NCBI RefSeq assembly: GCF_006968745.1
Contig: NZ_CP030119.1
Location: 124,001-188,000 of the forward strand
Direction of reading: 5' to 3'
Origin: Brasilonema sennae CENA114
Lineage (GTDB): Bacteria > Cyanobacteriota > Cyanobacteriia > Cyanobacteriales > Nostocaceae
DNA: 64,000 nt
Position numbers and translations under genes: made by a program. Positions within the stretch are counted from its first letter, which is position 1; each line of letters starts with the position of its first letter. The notes under the pieces were generated by a model. That model was given only the letters and a program-made list of their open reading frames with translations, did not search any database and was not told the origin of the DNA. This document shows positions 1-7,423 of this stretch, in pieces.

Positions 1-150
1 CTTACTATAGTTTCTTCTATTTTTAAATCTCTAGTTAGCTGGAGTGTCAAGTGCTATTTTCCAACGGGGTACAATAGCCAATTTGTTATTGAAACAATAG
101 AGATGACCAAACCCCGTCAGGAATTACGCAAGCAATTGCAAACTGCTTAA
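1..150 (+). CDS. Possible 3' end of an unidentified gene, cut by the window edge
   Basis: One frame is open from base 1 to a TAA at 148-150, giving 49 residues that end EMTKPRQELRKQLQTA. The charged C-terminus looks protein-like, but no family is recognised. A MerR-type promoter on the other strand lies inside it, so this may be a chance open frame rather than a gene. Function unknown. Confidence 0.2.
   Translation, partial: LTIVSSIFKSLVSWSVKCYFPTGYNSQFVIETIEMTKPRQELRKQLQTA
19..50 (-). promoter_or_regulatory. MerR-type metal-responsive promoter firing out of the left edge
   Basis: Read leftward there is a -35 TTGACA (45-50), then a 20-bp spacer holding the imperfect dyad CTCCAGCTAACTAGAG (29-44), then a weak AAAAAT -10 (19-24). 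The over-long spacer with a central dyad is the hallmark of CueR/ZntR/MerR promoters, and the site resembles those before copZ and merR here. It should drive a metal-resistance gene just left of this window. The element is seen; the regulator assignment is inferred. Confidence 0.55.
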
Positions 151-188
151 ACCACAAGTGTTTCGGCTTTTCTTAGTGCCATTCGTCT

Positions 189-370
189 CAATACGGTTCA
201 GTTAGAGCTAAAAACCTTAAATTTCGTAGGTTGGGGAGCCAGCGCGAATGACGGCTTTCCCGACCTAGGCAAGTCTGGCGTTTGAGGAACGAAACCCAAC
301 ATTTCCGAGACTTTGTTGGGTTTCACTACGTTCAACCCAACCTACAATTCTCCTTAACTGAACCGTATTG
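189..370. mobile_element. 182-bp MITE with 16-bp terminal inverted repeats and 10-bp target duplication
   Basis: The ends are CAATACGGTTCAGTTA and its reverse complement. The direct repeat CCATTCGTCT flanks it at 179-188 and 371-380. The interior has a second inverted pair (GTAGGTTGG / CCAACCTAC) and no reading frame, so it is a non-autonomous insertion. A solo copy of the same end lies near 58,889-58,907. The rest of 151-884 shows short palindromes, an A+T-rich stretch and an orphan MerR-like dyad, but no gene. Confidence 0.75.
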
Positions 371-825
371 CCATTCGTCTATGCTCTTTTTTTATTTTTT
401 ACCTCATCGCATACCCTAAGACAATACTCATGGCATTTTCCTCATCTTTATTGGCGATAAGCCGGAGGCTTGACGCTCCGCTCATCGCACTTCTAAATTG
501 TTCTCTCTTTTTAATACATACGTACTGTTTTCCTAGCCCGTTGCCCACCGCCTATACTATGTGACACTTCAGGGTGCGGAATGGTGCGACTCGTTTGCGG
601 TGAATTCATAACCAGGTTTCGTTCGGTTACAACAAGGAATGTTTGGTTGTAAAAGACGTTAAAACGGGGTTTATCAGTCTTGCGTTTTATTAATGAATCG
701 GTGTTCTAGAACCGTTATGAATACAAGATTTTTGGTATAAAGTGTTTCTTTGATTTCTCAAGGGTGGCGATCGCCGCATGCCTGTGACAGTTGCGTAAGT
801 GCTGTGTAGTATTACACTTTTGCTT

Positions 826-840
826 CCTAGTTAACTAGAG
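826..840 (-). promoter_or_regulatory. Orphan MerR-like dyad downstream of merR
   Basis: CCTAGTTAACTAGAG matches the merR operator core (CTCTAGTTAACTAGAG) in 14 of 15 positions. Read leftward, a TTGATT -35-like hexamer precedes it, but the -10 is poor and no gene follows for more than 800 bases. It may be a dead promoter, a decoy site, or a promoter for an unrecognised small RNA. Confidence 0.4.
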
Positions 841-884
841 AATCAAAAATTGCAGATTATCCTGCTCATTACAGGATTGATTTT

Positions 885-1298
885 TTAAGTCGGATAGATA
901 ATCGGACAGATGGTATTTTCAGGTATTTCAGAAACACTTTTCCAGCCTGAAAGTAGCCCTTCTAACTCTAACTTCAAGACCTGTAGCTGTTCAATTTGGT
1001 ATTCGATTGCTGTAACTTTATCATTCAGTTTTGCTTGGATGTGGTCGCAGGGTAAGTCCCCTTGGTCATGCACATCCAAAAACTCTTTAATCTCTAACAA
1101 GCTCAATCCAAGGCTCTGGGCACGCTTGATAAAGCTTAGGCGGGCAAAAACATTTGAGTTAAATAATCGAAATCCACCCTCAGTTCGATCCGAAGCCTTG
1201 AGCAAGCCCAGTTCTTCGTAGTAGCGAATAGTTTTAATCGGCACACCACTTTCTTTAGCAACAACACCAATTTGTTTTCCCTGTTCTTTGAGTAACAT
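885..1298 (-). CDS. MerR-family heavy-metal-responsive transcriptional regulator
   Basis: Dimeric cytoplasmic regulator that untwists 20-bp-spacer promoters when it binds metal. From the preferred ATG at 1298 the protein has 137 residues: a winged helix-turn-helix beginning QIGVVAKESGVPIKTIRYYEELGLL, a long dimerisation helix, then a C-terminal metal loop. Cysteines sit in PCDHIQ (start of the dimer helix) and in NTICPII (C-terminal loop). These match two of the three MerR mercury cysteines, while the middle one is missing, so the metal cannot be named from sequence. A frame 48 bases longer exists, but the start at 1298 has GAGGG upstream and leaves the operator outside the gene. Last gene of the copZ-copA unit, with its own promoter. 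Copper is likely from context. Confidence 0.85.
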   Translation of the reverse strand: MLLKEQGKQIGVVAKESGVPIKTIRYYEELGLLKASDRTEGGFRLFNSNVFARLSFIKRAQSLGLSLLEIKEFLDVHDQGDLPCDHIQAKLNDKVTAIEYQIEQLQVLKLELEGLLSGWKSVSEIPENTICPIIYPT

Positions 1299-1341
1299 AT
1301 TTAACAGTTCCCTCGCTAAACCTCTTATATTAGCTTTATTA

Positions 1342-1373
1342 GTCATAAACCCTCTAGTTAACTAGAGAGTTCA
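1342..1373 (-). promoter_or_regulatory. MerR-type autoregulated promoter of merR
   Basis: Read leftward: TGAACT (1368-1373), a 20-bp spacer with the perfect 16-bp palindrome CTCTAGTTAACTAGAG (1352-1367), and TATGAC (1342-1347). This spacing is diagnostic of MerR-family promoters. The -10 overlaps the upstream ATG at 1344-1346, which supports the downstream start of merR at 1298. Confidence 0.7.
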
Positions 1374-1435
1374 GACGAAACGTCAAATTATTCACTTTTG
1401 CTTGTCAAGTAATTGGCATTTTTTATCGGTATCAT

Positions 1436-2056
1436 TCATGCTGCGCTCTTAGTTGCGATTCCTTTATATAGATGAGCCGTAATATCTGGCATTTTTTCAG
1501 GTGTAAATTGCTTAAGTTCAATATCATCAAATTGCTCTTCTACCAATTCCCGAATGTTTCGATTGAGATGACATCCATCCGCTATTACTTTTTGAATAGG
1601 TGTTAGCCGATGTTGCCAAAGCTGTATGTTAGGTTTATCGCTTAACCCATGTTCCAAAAAGAAAAACCTACCACCTCGTTTGAGGATGCGGTAAATTTCT
1701 TGAAGTGCTTGCTCTACATTGGCAATGCTGCATAATGTAAAAGTACTGACAACGCTATCAAAAGTATTATTTGATATTGGTAAATTTTCACTCGATAGCA
1801 TTAATTGCTCAACTGTTATATTTGAGTTACTAATACGCTTTTTTGCAAAAGCATTCATACCAGGATTTGCATCTACGGTGGTAATTTTGTGAATATGTGG
1901 AGGATAGAAGGCGAGATTTAATCCAGTTCCAAAACCAATTTCTAGAACTTCTCCTTGGACATCTGCGAGTAGTTCCTGACGGTATTTGGCTAAATTTGGG
2001 TCTGATAAGCTCCAATCTAAAAAGCGCGGTAAAATAACCTGTGAGTAAAACCCCAT
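1436..2056 (-). CDS. Class I SAM-dependent methyltransferase (METTL7/UbiE-like)
   Basis: Cytoplasmic or membrane-associated methyltransferase of unknown substrate. Motif I is VLEIGFGTGLNLAFYPP, followed by the acidic loop TTVDANPGM and a motif-IV region around VVSTFTLCSI. The C-terminal half carries LKRGGRFFFLEHG, typical of the methyltransferase-11 and METTL7 group. A longer frame starts at 2098, but the ATG at 2056 (MGFYSQVILPRFLDW) is the usual family start and has AGAGGA upstream. It lies between the cupredoxin gene and merR, all leftward, so it is probably in the copper operon. A role in thiol or metalloid methylation is possible but not shown. Confidence 0.8.
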   Translation of the reverse strand: MGFYSQVILPRFLDWSLSDPNLAKYRQELLADVQGEVLEIGFGTGLNLAFYPPHIHKITTVDANPGMNAFAKKRISNSNITVEQLMLSSENLPISNNTFDSVVSTFTLCSIANVEQALQEIYRILKRGGRFFFLEHGLSDKPNIQLWQHRLTPIQKVIADGCHLNRNIRELVEEQFDDIELKQFTPEKMPDITAHLYKGIATKSAA

Positions 2057-2149
2057 AATTCTAAATCCTCTAAAATAACTATTTTCGCCTGCTTTCACCC
2101 CGAAGGGGTTAGGTAACAGCGAGTGGGGGAAATCCCCCTATTTTACGCG

Positions 2150-2677
2150 CTACCTAACCTCCAAGACACCGCGAAACATATTCATGCCGCAGGTAAAGGT
2201 GTAGGTTCCTGGTTGGTTGGGAGTAAACTCAATGGGAGTAACTTGGTTCAGGGGTAGCTCTTGGGCTATGTGGAAATCAGGAAATCGGATTTCTTCAAGA
2301 CAACTGCTGGGGTCTTTGCGGTAGAAGTTGAGTCGCACTCTTTGAAGAGCATTAACTACCACTTGGCTTGGTTCATACCCACCATCAACAGTAATTGTTA
2401 CCTCCTGAATGCCCTGGTTTGATTGTGCTTTTTGCGACTTTGGCTTACTCAACAGAAACCACCATAACTCCAGTCCGATCAATCCTAATCCGCCAGCAGT
2501 CACGACACCTTTTGCCCATAGGGGTTGTTCAATACGACGGAACTGAGTTGTTTGCTTTGTTTGAGATGGTTGCATCTGTTCGTGAGACATTTGTGCAATT
2601 GCTTTGTTAGAAGCAATTCCAAACACCAATCCCAAACTCACAACATTGCCAATGATTGCTATTGCTATTTTGTTCAT
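2150..2677 (-). CDS. Membrane-anchored cupredoxin-domain protein
   Basis: A 175-residue exported copper protein. It begins with a signal-like segment (about 1-29, ending NKAIAQ), has a second hydrophobic helix at about 53-77 (GVVTAGGLGLIGLELWWFLL), and ends with a cupredoxin fold of about 85 residues (EVTITVDGGYEPSQ to the C-terminus). The last strand has FTCGMNMFRG, giving a Cys and two Met as likely copper ligands, and PDFHIAQ supplies a His. This resembles the CopA-associated cupredoxin_1 domains that bind Cu at the membrane surface. It may take copper from the CopA ATPase or oxidise Cu(I). GGAG lies upstream of the start. It sits downstream of copA in the same leftward unit. Confidence 0.85.
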   Translation of the reverse strand: MNKIAIAIIGNVVSLGLVFGIASNKAIAQMSHEQMQPSQTKQTTQFRRIEQPLWAKGVVTAGGLGLIGLELWWFLLSKPKSQKAQSNQGIQEVTITVDGGYEPSQVVVNALQRVRLNFYRKDPSSCLEEIRFPDFHIAQELPLNQVTPIEFTPNQPGTYTFTCGMNMFRGVLEVR

Positions 2678-2719
2678 GATTTAAACGTCTCCATAGCGCG
2701 AATGTAACTAGATTGCAAG

Positions 2720-2800
2720 CTACGCTAATGCACCAGAAATAGCTCCGAGTAAAAATCCAAATCCTGCCAAGGTTGCGAAAAATGTTACTTTTTTAAGCAT
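2720..2800 (-). CDS. 26-residue hydrophobic peptide between copA and the cupredoxin gene
   Basis: Small frame starting MLKKVTFFATLAGFGFLLG and ending SGALA. It is two lysines followed by a single hydrophobic helix, then TAG. The Shine-Dalgarno AAGGAG lies 8 bases before the ATG and is among the best in this region, so translation is likely. It resembles small single-pass subunits such as KdpF or CydX, here possibly partnering the CopA ATPase. It also looks like a signal peptide ending ALA, so it could instead be the remnant of a longer exported protein cut by a stop. No family is recognised. Confidence 0.55.
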   Translation of the reverse strand: MLKKVTFFATLAGFGFLLGAISGALA

Positions 2801-2823
2801 CGTTCATACTCCTTGTGATTTAT

Positions 2824-5088
2824 TCAACCAATTGTTTTAGGTTGGAAGTTACGCAAACGCAGCGCATTCGTTACCACTGACACAGAACTAAACGCCATTG
2901 CTGCACCTGCAATGATGGGACTAAGCAGCCAACCGAAGAAGGGGAAAAGAATTCCTGCTGCAATTGGAATACCAGCAACGTTATAAATAAAGGCAAAGAA
3001 GAGATTCTGACGAATGTTGCGAATCGTGGCACCAGAGAGTTGAATGGCGGTGACAATACCTTGTAAATCCCCAGAGATCAGGGTGATGTCACTCGCTGCG
3101 ATCGCCACATCTGTTCCAGTTCCAATTGCCATCCCGACATCGGCTTGAGCCAGCGCCGGTGCATCATTGATACCATCCCCCACCATTGCTACAATCTTAC
3201 CTTCCGACTGAAGTTTCTCGACAGTCTCGGCTTTCTGTTCCGGGCGAACTTCAGCAAAGACTCGCTTGATACCCACTTCACGGGCAATCACTTCGGCTGT
3301 ACGGTGATTGTCTCCAGTCAACATTACGACTTCCAATCCCATTTTCTGCAATGTGCGAATCGCGTTCACAGAAGACGGTTTCACTGCATCGGCTATGCCC
3401 ATAATCCCTTGGACTTTGCTATTGACTGCAAGCCAAATAACCGTTTTACCGAGATACTCCAAACGATCCCAATGTTCCTGCAATGCAGTTGTATCGATGC
3501 CTAACTCGTTCATCCAACGGTGGGTGCCAATTTGTATCCATTGATTTGACACATACCCTTGCACACCGCTACCCGCAATCGCTTCAAACTCCTGTGCATC
3601 CGTCAATTCCACACCTTGAGATTTGGCATAATTCACAACAGCTTCCGCAAGAGGATGTTCTGAATTGCGTTCAACAGATGCTGCAAGGCGCAGAAGATTT
3701 AGCTCGTTGCCATTGGCTGTACCTTTGACGCTTACAAAATCGGTGACAGTAGGCTTACCTTGCGTGATTGTACCTGTTTTGTCGAGAATGACAGTCTGAA
3801 GCTTGTGCGCGAGTTCCAGACTTTCTGCCCCTTTGATGAGGATACCATTTTCTGCACCCTTACCTGTTCCCACCATGATAGAAGTCGGCGTTGCCAAGCC
3901 AAGGGCGCATGGGCAAGCAATAATTAACACACCTACAGTGGTAATCAGTGCCATTGTGACATTGCCCATGATGTTGTACCAGATGATGAAAGTGGCGATC
4001 GCAATGGCAATGACAGCAGGCACAAACCATCCAGTCACTTGGTCAGCTAATCGCTGAATCGGTGCTTTTGAACCTTGGGCTTGTTGGACTAGCTTGACAA
4101 TCTGCGCCAAGAATGTATCTTTACCCACTCGTGTCGCTCGGAATTTGAAGCTACCAGTTTTGTTAATCGTGGCTCCGATAACTTCATCACCTGGCTGCTT
4201 CTTCACAGGAAGACTTTCACCTGTCACCATTGCCTCATCAATAGTTGAGGAACCATCAATAATCTCGCCATCCACTGGAATCTTTTCACCCGGACGTACC
4301 AGAATCACATCACCTTTCATCACTTGGGCAATGGGAATGTCAACTTCTTTGCCGTCACGAATCACACGAGCAGTCTTTGCTTGCAAACCCATCAACTTAC
4401 GAATTGCTTCAGAAGTTTGTCCTTTGGCACGATTTTCAAGCAGTCGTCCCAGCAAAATCAAAGTGATGATGACTACAGCTGCTTCGTAGTACACATCAGC
4501 TGGTAATCCTTGGTGAGTGAAAAACCCAGGCAAGAAGGTGGGGAAGAGGGAATAAAGATAAGCGGCAAGAGTACCAATCGCCACCAAGGTATCCATTGTT
4601 GCCGCGTGACGTTTCAGGGCTTTCCAGGCATTGATAAAAAAGGATGAACCACACCAGAACAAGACTGGAGTCGCCAGCACAAGCTGTAACCAAGGATTAT
4701 GCATCCACATGGGAATAAAGGGAATGGAGAATCCCGTCATCATCGGTAGCGAACCAATGACCAGAATAGCGCTGATAATGCCGCCAACCCAAACTTTTCT
4801 GACTAACGCTCGATTTTCAGCTTGGCGTGCCTGCTGTTCTGTATCATCATCGTCTACAGTAAATAAATCATCATCTTGCATCGGTTGAGCAGAGTATCCC
4901 ACCGCATCTACCGCATCACAAATTGCTTCTGGGTTAGTTTTTCTGGGGTCATAAGTGACAGTAGCTTGCTCTGCCCCAAAGTTTACACTACACTCATTCA
5001 CACCCCTGACGGAGTTAATCGCATCTTCAACGATTTTAGCGCAAGAGGCACAACTCATGCCCCGCAGTTTCAGATTTGTGTTTTCCAT
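2824..5088 (-). CDS. copA: Copper-exporting P1B-type ATPase
   Basis: ATP-driven Cu(I) exporter of about 754 residues, normal length for a one-HMA CopA. Order: an HMA domain with GMSCASC at residues 10-16, eight membrane helices, the transport motif ACPCALGLATP near residue 390, the phosphorylation site DKTGT near 435, the nucleotide-site SEHPLAEA, and GDGINDAPALAQADVG near 635. The CPC motif marks Cu(I)/Ag(I) specificity. The ATG at 5088 is preferred over one 18 bases upstream, because AAGGAG lies 7 bases before it and the HMA domain starts at once. It follows copZ by about 50 bases and is probably induced from the MerR-type promoter before copZ. Confidence 0.95.
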   Translation of the reverse strand: MENTNLKLRGMSCASCAKIVEDAINSVRGVNECSVNFGAEQATVTYDPRKTNPEAICDAVDAVGYSAQPMQDDDLFTVDDDDTEQQARQAENRALVRKVWVGGIISAILVIGSLPMMTGFSIPFIPMWMHNPWLQLVLATPVLFWCGSSFFINAWKALKRHAATMDTLVAIGTLAAYLYSLFPTFLPGFFTHQGLPADVYYEAAVVIITLILLGRLLENRAKGQTSEAIRKLMGLQAKTARVIRDGKEVDIPIAQVMKGDVILVRPGEKIPVDGEIIDGSSTIDEAMVTGESLPVKKQPGDEVIGATINKTGSFKFRATRVGKDTFLAQIVKLVQQAQGSKAPIQRLADQVTGWFVPAVIAIAIATFIIWYNIMGNVTMALITTVGVLIIACPCALGLATPTSIMVGTGKGAENGILIKGAESLELAHKLQTVILDKTGTITQGKPTVTDFVSVKGTANGNELNLLRLAASVERNSEHPLAEAVVNYAKSQGVELTDAQEFEAIAGSGVQGYVSNQWIQIGTHRWMNELGIDTTALQEHWDRLEYLGKTVIWLAVNSKVQGIMGIADAVKPSSVNAIRTLQKMGLEVVMLTGDNHRTAEVIAREVGIKRVFAEVRPEQKAETVEKLQSEGKIVAMVGDGINDAPALAQADVGMAIGTGTDVAIAASDITLISGDLQGIVTAIQLSGATIRNIRQNLFFAFIYNVAGIPIAAGILFPFFGWLLSPIIAGAAMAFSSVSVVTNALRLRNFQPKTIG

Positions 5089-5137
5089 TGAGTGACTCCT
5101 TGACACGCACTAGTATTCGGTCTTGGGAATTCGGCAA

Positions 5138-5332
5138 CTAAGTAACGGAGTAACCCGCGTCGGTAATTGCTTGTTTTACAAGCGTTTGTGAAGCTTGAGT
5201 CTCAATGCTGACCAACTTCGTTTTGGGATCAGCTTGCACTGTTGCGGTTGGATCGACTGCTTTGACAGCTTTTGTAATAGTTTCTGCACAAGCTGAACAC
5301 GCCATGTTGGGAACGTTGAGTTGTAAGTTCAT
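5138..5332 (-). CDS. copZ: CopZ-type copper chaperone (HMA domain)
   Basis: A 64-residue soluble HMA protein that carries Cu(I) to CopA. The metal site is NMACSACAETITKAV, with the two Cys of CxxC at residues 12 and 15, and the rest follows the babbab HMA fold to DAGYSVT. The frame is open 75 bases further upstream, but those bases hold the promoter (-10 at 5364-5369). The ATG at 5332 with AGGA before it is therefore the start. First gene of the leftward copper operon. Confidence 0.92.
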   Translation of the reverse strand: MNLQLNVPNMACSACAETITKAVKAVDPTATVQADPKTKLVSIETQASQTLVKQAITDAGYSVT

Positions 5333-5363
5333 GATTCTAATCCTTTTGCGATGAACTATTTTT

Positions 5364-5395
5364 AGTTTGCAGTCTCCAGCAGACTGGAGAGTCAA
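5364..5395 (-). promoter_or_regulatory. CueR/ZntR-type promoter of the copZ-copA operon
   Basis: Read leftward: TTGACT (5390-5395), a 20-bp spacer containing CTCCAGTCTGCTGGAG, then CAAACT (5364-5369). The hexamers, spacer length and central dyad closely follow the E. coli zntA/copA promoter pattern, in which a MerR-family protein realigns the over-spaced hexamers. Likely metal-induced by the MerR protein at 885-1298. Confidence 0.8.
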
Positions 5396-5896
5396 GAGAG
5401 AGCGCAAGCAAATTTTGAAAATCTGTCAAAAGAAAGAACTTCTAGTTTAAAGGGTTTCACGATCAGCAACCCGCACAACAAAGGGGAGAGTAATCACAAG
5501 CCCGTAGTGCTGGAACTGTGCCCATATCTTATAAAGTCCAGCACGAGGGAAACTAGAACACCGATTCAGTCATCGGGGAACAAGGTAAAAATCAACTTTG
5601 GTTGGAGTAAATGGTAAAGGAGAGAGAAAATAGAGCAAACGGTTGCTAGTCAAGGATTATGGCAGCGACATCTTGTCTAATTCCCTGATAATGACTGACG
5701 GCGGCAGGAATACGGTTCTCAGTTTGCAGGTTGGTAAGTCAGTAATAACGCTCTTCCATCACTTTGCTGAGAGAAAAATCAAAGCCAAAATCTGAAACAT
5801 AGACACTGTTAGGGATTTGAACTTTAATTTTTCACACAAAGCTTGAAATATTTATTCCTACATAAAGCCTTTCACTGTAAGGGTTTCAGAATATAC

Positions 5897-5923
5897 TCTG
5901 GCGAGAGTGATGAAAGAGCGATA
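5897..5923 (-). pseudogene. 27-bp relic of an AraC-type response-regulator 3' end
   Basis: These 27 bases are identical to 56,100-56,126, the stop-proximal end of the AraC-type response regulator at 56,096-56,914, and translate leftward as IALSSLSPE. Nothing upstream matches, so only the gene tail is left. The rest of 5408-5975 holds no frame, only A+T-rich DNA. Confidence 0.45.
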
Positions 5924-5979
5924 AGCTGTTGGACATTTAACTTGCATATTAGCTAAAAGTAAAGCTCTTACCGAAGAAG

Positions 5980-6155
5980 AATTCAGGAGTCAGGAGCCAG
6001 GAGTCAGAATGACTCCTGTGCGACTGGTGGATGAATCGAGGTTTAAAGCCCCCGGATTTATCCGTGGAGAAAAGAAAGAATTTTCGTTTGTTGAAACCCC
6101 TGACTTCAGGCATGGGGTATTCTGACTCCTGAATTCTGACTTCTGACTCCTCTTC
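5980..6155. repeat. Inverted-repeat element with IS200/IS605-like hairpins
   Basis: Arms of the type GAATTCAGGAGTCAGAAT flank a core holding two small hairpins: CCCCCGGATTTATCCGTGG near 6042, and CCCCTGACTTCAGGCATGGGG near 6097. Similar hairpins end IS200/IS605-type (TnpB) elements in cyanobacteria, so this may be a non-autonomous relative. No transposase remains. Confidence 0.4.
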
Positions 6156-6207
6156 ATGGCGTAGGCATCTTGCTCGTTCTAATTATGCAAACTAAAAGTA
6201 CATTAGC

Positions 6208-6972
6208 TTAACGCTTCTGGTCAGAGAAGGAATTTGCCGCAGCCAATTCCTCCGTTAGAACTTTTTGATAAACCTGTGATAGCAAAGGTGTAATTTGATT
6301 ATTTTCTGTGCCATATCCTAAGCTTGTCCACGTACCAGACAAAAGCTGCAAAACCTGATTTAGTTTTCCCTGTTCAAGAAGAACTACAATATCAGTTCTC
6401 CAAGCATCGTGGTCATTGAGCCAAGCATATACAACCTCATCTTGAATTTGTGGCTTGAAACTGTCAGGAGTTACACTTAACGAGTTAGAGAATTTATGAT
6501 GGTACTTCTTAACTTTTTCCTGCCAGGTAGCAGCAAGGATTTGATACCGACCTGCTGCTGTACTGCACTCTCCTATGTGAGGACCAGAAACAATTGTTAC
6601 GCATTGGTTTGGATGGCGGCTCAAATCAGAAAAATGTTTACCACCATAAAGCAGAGTATAAGGGTTAGAATCCTGAGCTTCACTGGCAGAAATAGTTCGC
6701 ATCAAAGCCCGAATATAAGGGTTACCTCCTTTTATCACTAGAGGGGGAATTTGGTCAATGGTAGAGGTTCTGCGTCCTCCAAGTCCCTGCCAAAGAAGAA
6801 TTAGCAAAGCGAAAGATAATATTCCAAGAATTATCGGTTGCCACTTAAACTTTTTAGAGTTTTTGAATGATAGGAGTTTAGCTAACTTTAGAGAATTATT
6901 TTCACCATTTGCATTAGCCAATTGCTGAAAATAAGCTAAAAAATATTTTTTAAGAGAAATGTGTTTTTTCAT
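6208..6972 (-). CDS. Membrane-anchored lambda-endolysin-like lytic enzyme (GH104/GH24-type)
   Basis: Peptidoglycan-cleaving enzyme of 254 residues. A basic N-terminus (1-45) leads into one membrane helix (about 46-66, ILGILSFALLILLWQGLGG), so the catalytic domain from about 80 faces the periplasm. It has the features of the lambda R family: the catalytic Glu in SASEAQDS (Glu98), YGGKHFSDLSRHP, and TAAGRYQILAATW. The signal-anchor form without a holin argues for a housekeeping or cell-wall role rather than a prophage. The start has GGAAGAAC upstream. It stands alone, and no link to copper is evident beyond position. Confidence 0.85.
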   Translation of the reverse strand: MKKHISLKKYFLAYFQQLANANGENNSLKLAKLLSFKNSKKFKWQPIILGILSFALLILLWQGLGGRRTSTIDQIPPLVIKGGNPYIRALMRTISASEAQDSNPYTLLYGGKHFSDLSRHPNQCVTIVSGPHIGECSTAAGRYQILAATWQEKVKKYHHKFSNSLSVTPDSFKPQIQDEVVYAWLNDHDAWRTDIVVLLEQGKLNQVLQLLSGTWTSLGYGTENNQITPLLSQVYQKVLTEELAAANSFSDQKR

Positions 6973-7202
6973 ATGTTCTTCCAGAACGATACAATCTGCT
7001 GTTTCATATTTTCATTACTAATCTATTAATTCAGTATTTTTGATTTTCAATTATTGAAAGATTGGAAATACTTTAATTGTCAATGCTTGCTCATTAAAAA
7101 ATATAAGAGTCAAACAGAAAAACATGATTAATTATATACTTTTTCATTTGCTAATGAAATTGGGGGTTAAATCTTCATGAAACAGACGTTAAAAAAGTTA
7201 AA

Positions 7203-7230
7203 CATATAGAAATGAAATTAGGATGAAATC
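7203..7230 (+). promoter_or_regulatory. OmpR/CopR-type direct-repeat box upstream of the DUF305 gene
   Basis: ATGAAAT occurs at 7212-7218 and again at 7223-7229, an 11-bp period (one helical turn) typical of OmpR/PhoB-family sites. With its left flank ACATATAGA, the whole 28-bp box recurs with one mismatch before the Csp gene (13,940-13,967). Synechocystis CopR is known to act on copM, which also encodes a DUF305 protein. Binding here is inferred. The rest of 6973-7423 is A+T-rich with extra ATGAAA words at 7154 and 7177. Confidence 0.6.
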
Positions 7231-7423
7231 CTTGTACCTCACTAGAAATAAATTATTCTCCTGCCATTGGAGAGATGCTAACACACTTGGAACCTCTTAA
7301 TTTAATAGCGAAGAAGTCTTGTCGCCAGATTTCTACAGCGATAATATCAGTTACTTTATGCACCAGTTACTCCTTTAATGTGGTACAAGTGCTAATTCAA
7401 AACAGCAATCAAGAGGAAAAGAG

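Noticed and set aside
3145..3728. Open frames antisense to copA
   Set aside because: They are shadows of the strongly supported ATPase frame, with no ribosome site or recognisable motif.
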